Below, in pieces: positions 13,140-13,347 of a stretch of 13,347 nucleotides of DNA. Origin of the DNA: an uncultured Limnohabitans sp. GTDB taxonomy: Bacteria; Pseudomonadota; Gammaproteobacteria; Burkholderiales; Burkholderiaceae_C. The stretch spans positions 1-13,347 of the forward strand of contig NZ_CALBEX010000005.1 in assembly GCF_937889215.1 (NCBI RefSeq), given 5' to 3'. Under the pieces are notes generated by a model. That model searched no databases and was not told the DNA's origin. It saw nothing but the letters and a program-made list of their open reading frames with translations. Every line of letters starts with the position of its first letter. Position 1 is the stretch's first letter. A program made the translations under genes and the position numbers.

Positions 13140-13159
13140 CAATCATCCGGGATGCGACA
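13140..13159 (-). repeat. Right terminal inverted repeat of the IS
   Basis: Read on the minus strand it is TGTCGCATCCCGGATGATTG, 19 of 20 identical to the left end. On the plus strand it contains ATG 13152-13154, usable as a start codon by the gene to the right. Confidence 0.92.
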
Positions 13160-13347
13160 GCTAGTTATTCTGGCAACTTCACTTTTTCTTGCCGGCTGTG
13201 GCGGGGGAGGTGGAAGTGCATCTGGAAGTGGCAATGACACGCAGGGCGGTAGTTCAAATAACTTAGCACCGCTTTCTTCAATTTCTACGCCTTCTGCTAC
13301 GCCAACAACTGGAAGTACCGTCCAATTTGATGGTTCAGCTAGCAGGG
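13152..13347 (+). CDS. PKD-type lipoprotein, N-terminal part (3' end outside window; start supplied by the IS)
   Basis: 65 codons are visible. Starting at the ATG inside the IS inverted repeat, the protein begins MRQLVILATSLFLAGCGGGG, a complete lipoprotein signal with lipobox LAGC. A Gly/Ser linker and NLAPLSSISTPSATP then TTGSTVQFDGSASR follow, which looks like the start of a PKD or similar Ig-fold domain. An ATG at 13137, five codons earlier, is an alternative, also inside the IS. The right-flank DNA has no start codon of its own before the lipobox, so the native 5' end was lost. Expression now depends on the IS end. Function unknown; surface or periplasmic protein. Confidence 0.65.
   Translation, partial: MRQLVILATSLFLAGCGGGGGSASGSGNDTQGGSSNNLAPLSSISTPSATPTTGSTVQFDGSASR
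13160..13165. other. Right insertion target of the IS (GCTAGT)
   Basis: GCTAGT next to the right IS end is a perfect NCTAGN, the target consensus known for IS481. The left flank ACTACG is not an exact copy, so no clean target duplication exists. Confidence 0.5.

Larger units (their letters stand above)
12062..13159 (-). mobile_element. Complete IS481-family insertion sequence, 1098 bp
   Basis: The element is bounded by 20-bp inverted repeats beginning TGTCGCATCC, with one transposase gene covering most of it and about 100 bp of non-coding DNA behind the transposase start. The ends TGT...ACA and the length suit IS481. The flanks are not identical and belong to two unrelated gene pieces (phoD-like C-terminus left, PKD-type lipoprotein right), so this copy probably marks a deletion or an IS-IS recombination, not a clean insertion. 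Confidence 0.9.

Noticed and set aside
1..13347. tRNA or rRNA genes and riboswitches
   Set aside because: No cloverleaf with a CCA-type end, no rRNA signature and no recognisable riboswitch core was seen by eye; a covariance-model scan would be decisive.

Overview
The window looks like a chromosome segment of a freshwater betaproteobacterium, most likely Burkholderiales/Comamonadaceae (Limnohabitans, Rhodoferax or Polaromonas type). The grounds are the high-GC codon use, the Ppx variant with DIGGRSTE, the H1-like Lys/Ala/Pro-rich protein, PhoX and the IS481-type transposase. This placement is from pattern recognition, not from a search.

Layout. 1-998 (+): 3' end of ppk (polyphosphate kinase), then sixA. 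1005-5946 (-), transcribed right to left: an ArsJ-associated GAPDH gene, arsJ (split by a one-base frameshift), arsR, ppx (exopolyphosphatase) and an H1-like gene that probably has its own promoter. The first four genes are 1 bp apart, overlapping (ATGA) and 32 bp apart, so they look like one operon. 5947-6167: divergent control region with one Pho-box-like site facing each way. 6168-8393 (+): phoX, a Tat-exported alkaline phosphatase. 8394-8575: two strong hairpins between convergent genes. 8576-9205 (-): orphan ParA/MinD-type ATPase. 9363-9404: four 11-bp-phased GTCA half-sites directly before a monogalactosyldiacylglycerol-synthase-like glycosyltransferase (9405-10522, +). Its two halves are joined by a -1 shift exactly at an A_AAA_AAG heptamer. 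10646-11725 (-): Ig-like lipoprotein. 11902-12061 (-): a 3' remnant that looks like a PhoD alkaline phosphatase, with its terminator. 12062-13159: a complete IS481-family element. 13152-13347 (+): 5' part of a PKD-type lipoprotein gene whose only start codons lie inside the IS end.

How it may work together. Almost everything outside the IS, the ParA, the H1-like protein and the two lipoproteins concerns phosphate or its toxic analogue arsenate. Polyphosphate is made (ppk) and broken down (ppx). Phosphate is scavenged from organic esters (phoX, formerly a phoD-like enzyme). Arsenate is trapped as 1-arseno-3-phosphoglycerate and exported (GAPDH + ArsJ, sensed by ArsR). A glycolipid synthase could replace phospholipid. 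The Pho-like sites suggest that the arsenate pump, phoX and perhaps the glycolipid gene are switched on together when phosphate is scarce, which is when arsenate uptake is worst. That is inference from motif and layout.

Two conserved genes are frame-shifted at short homopolymers. Either the sequence carries indel errors, or at least the glycosyltransferase uses programmed frameshifting.
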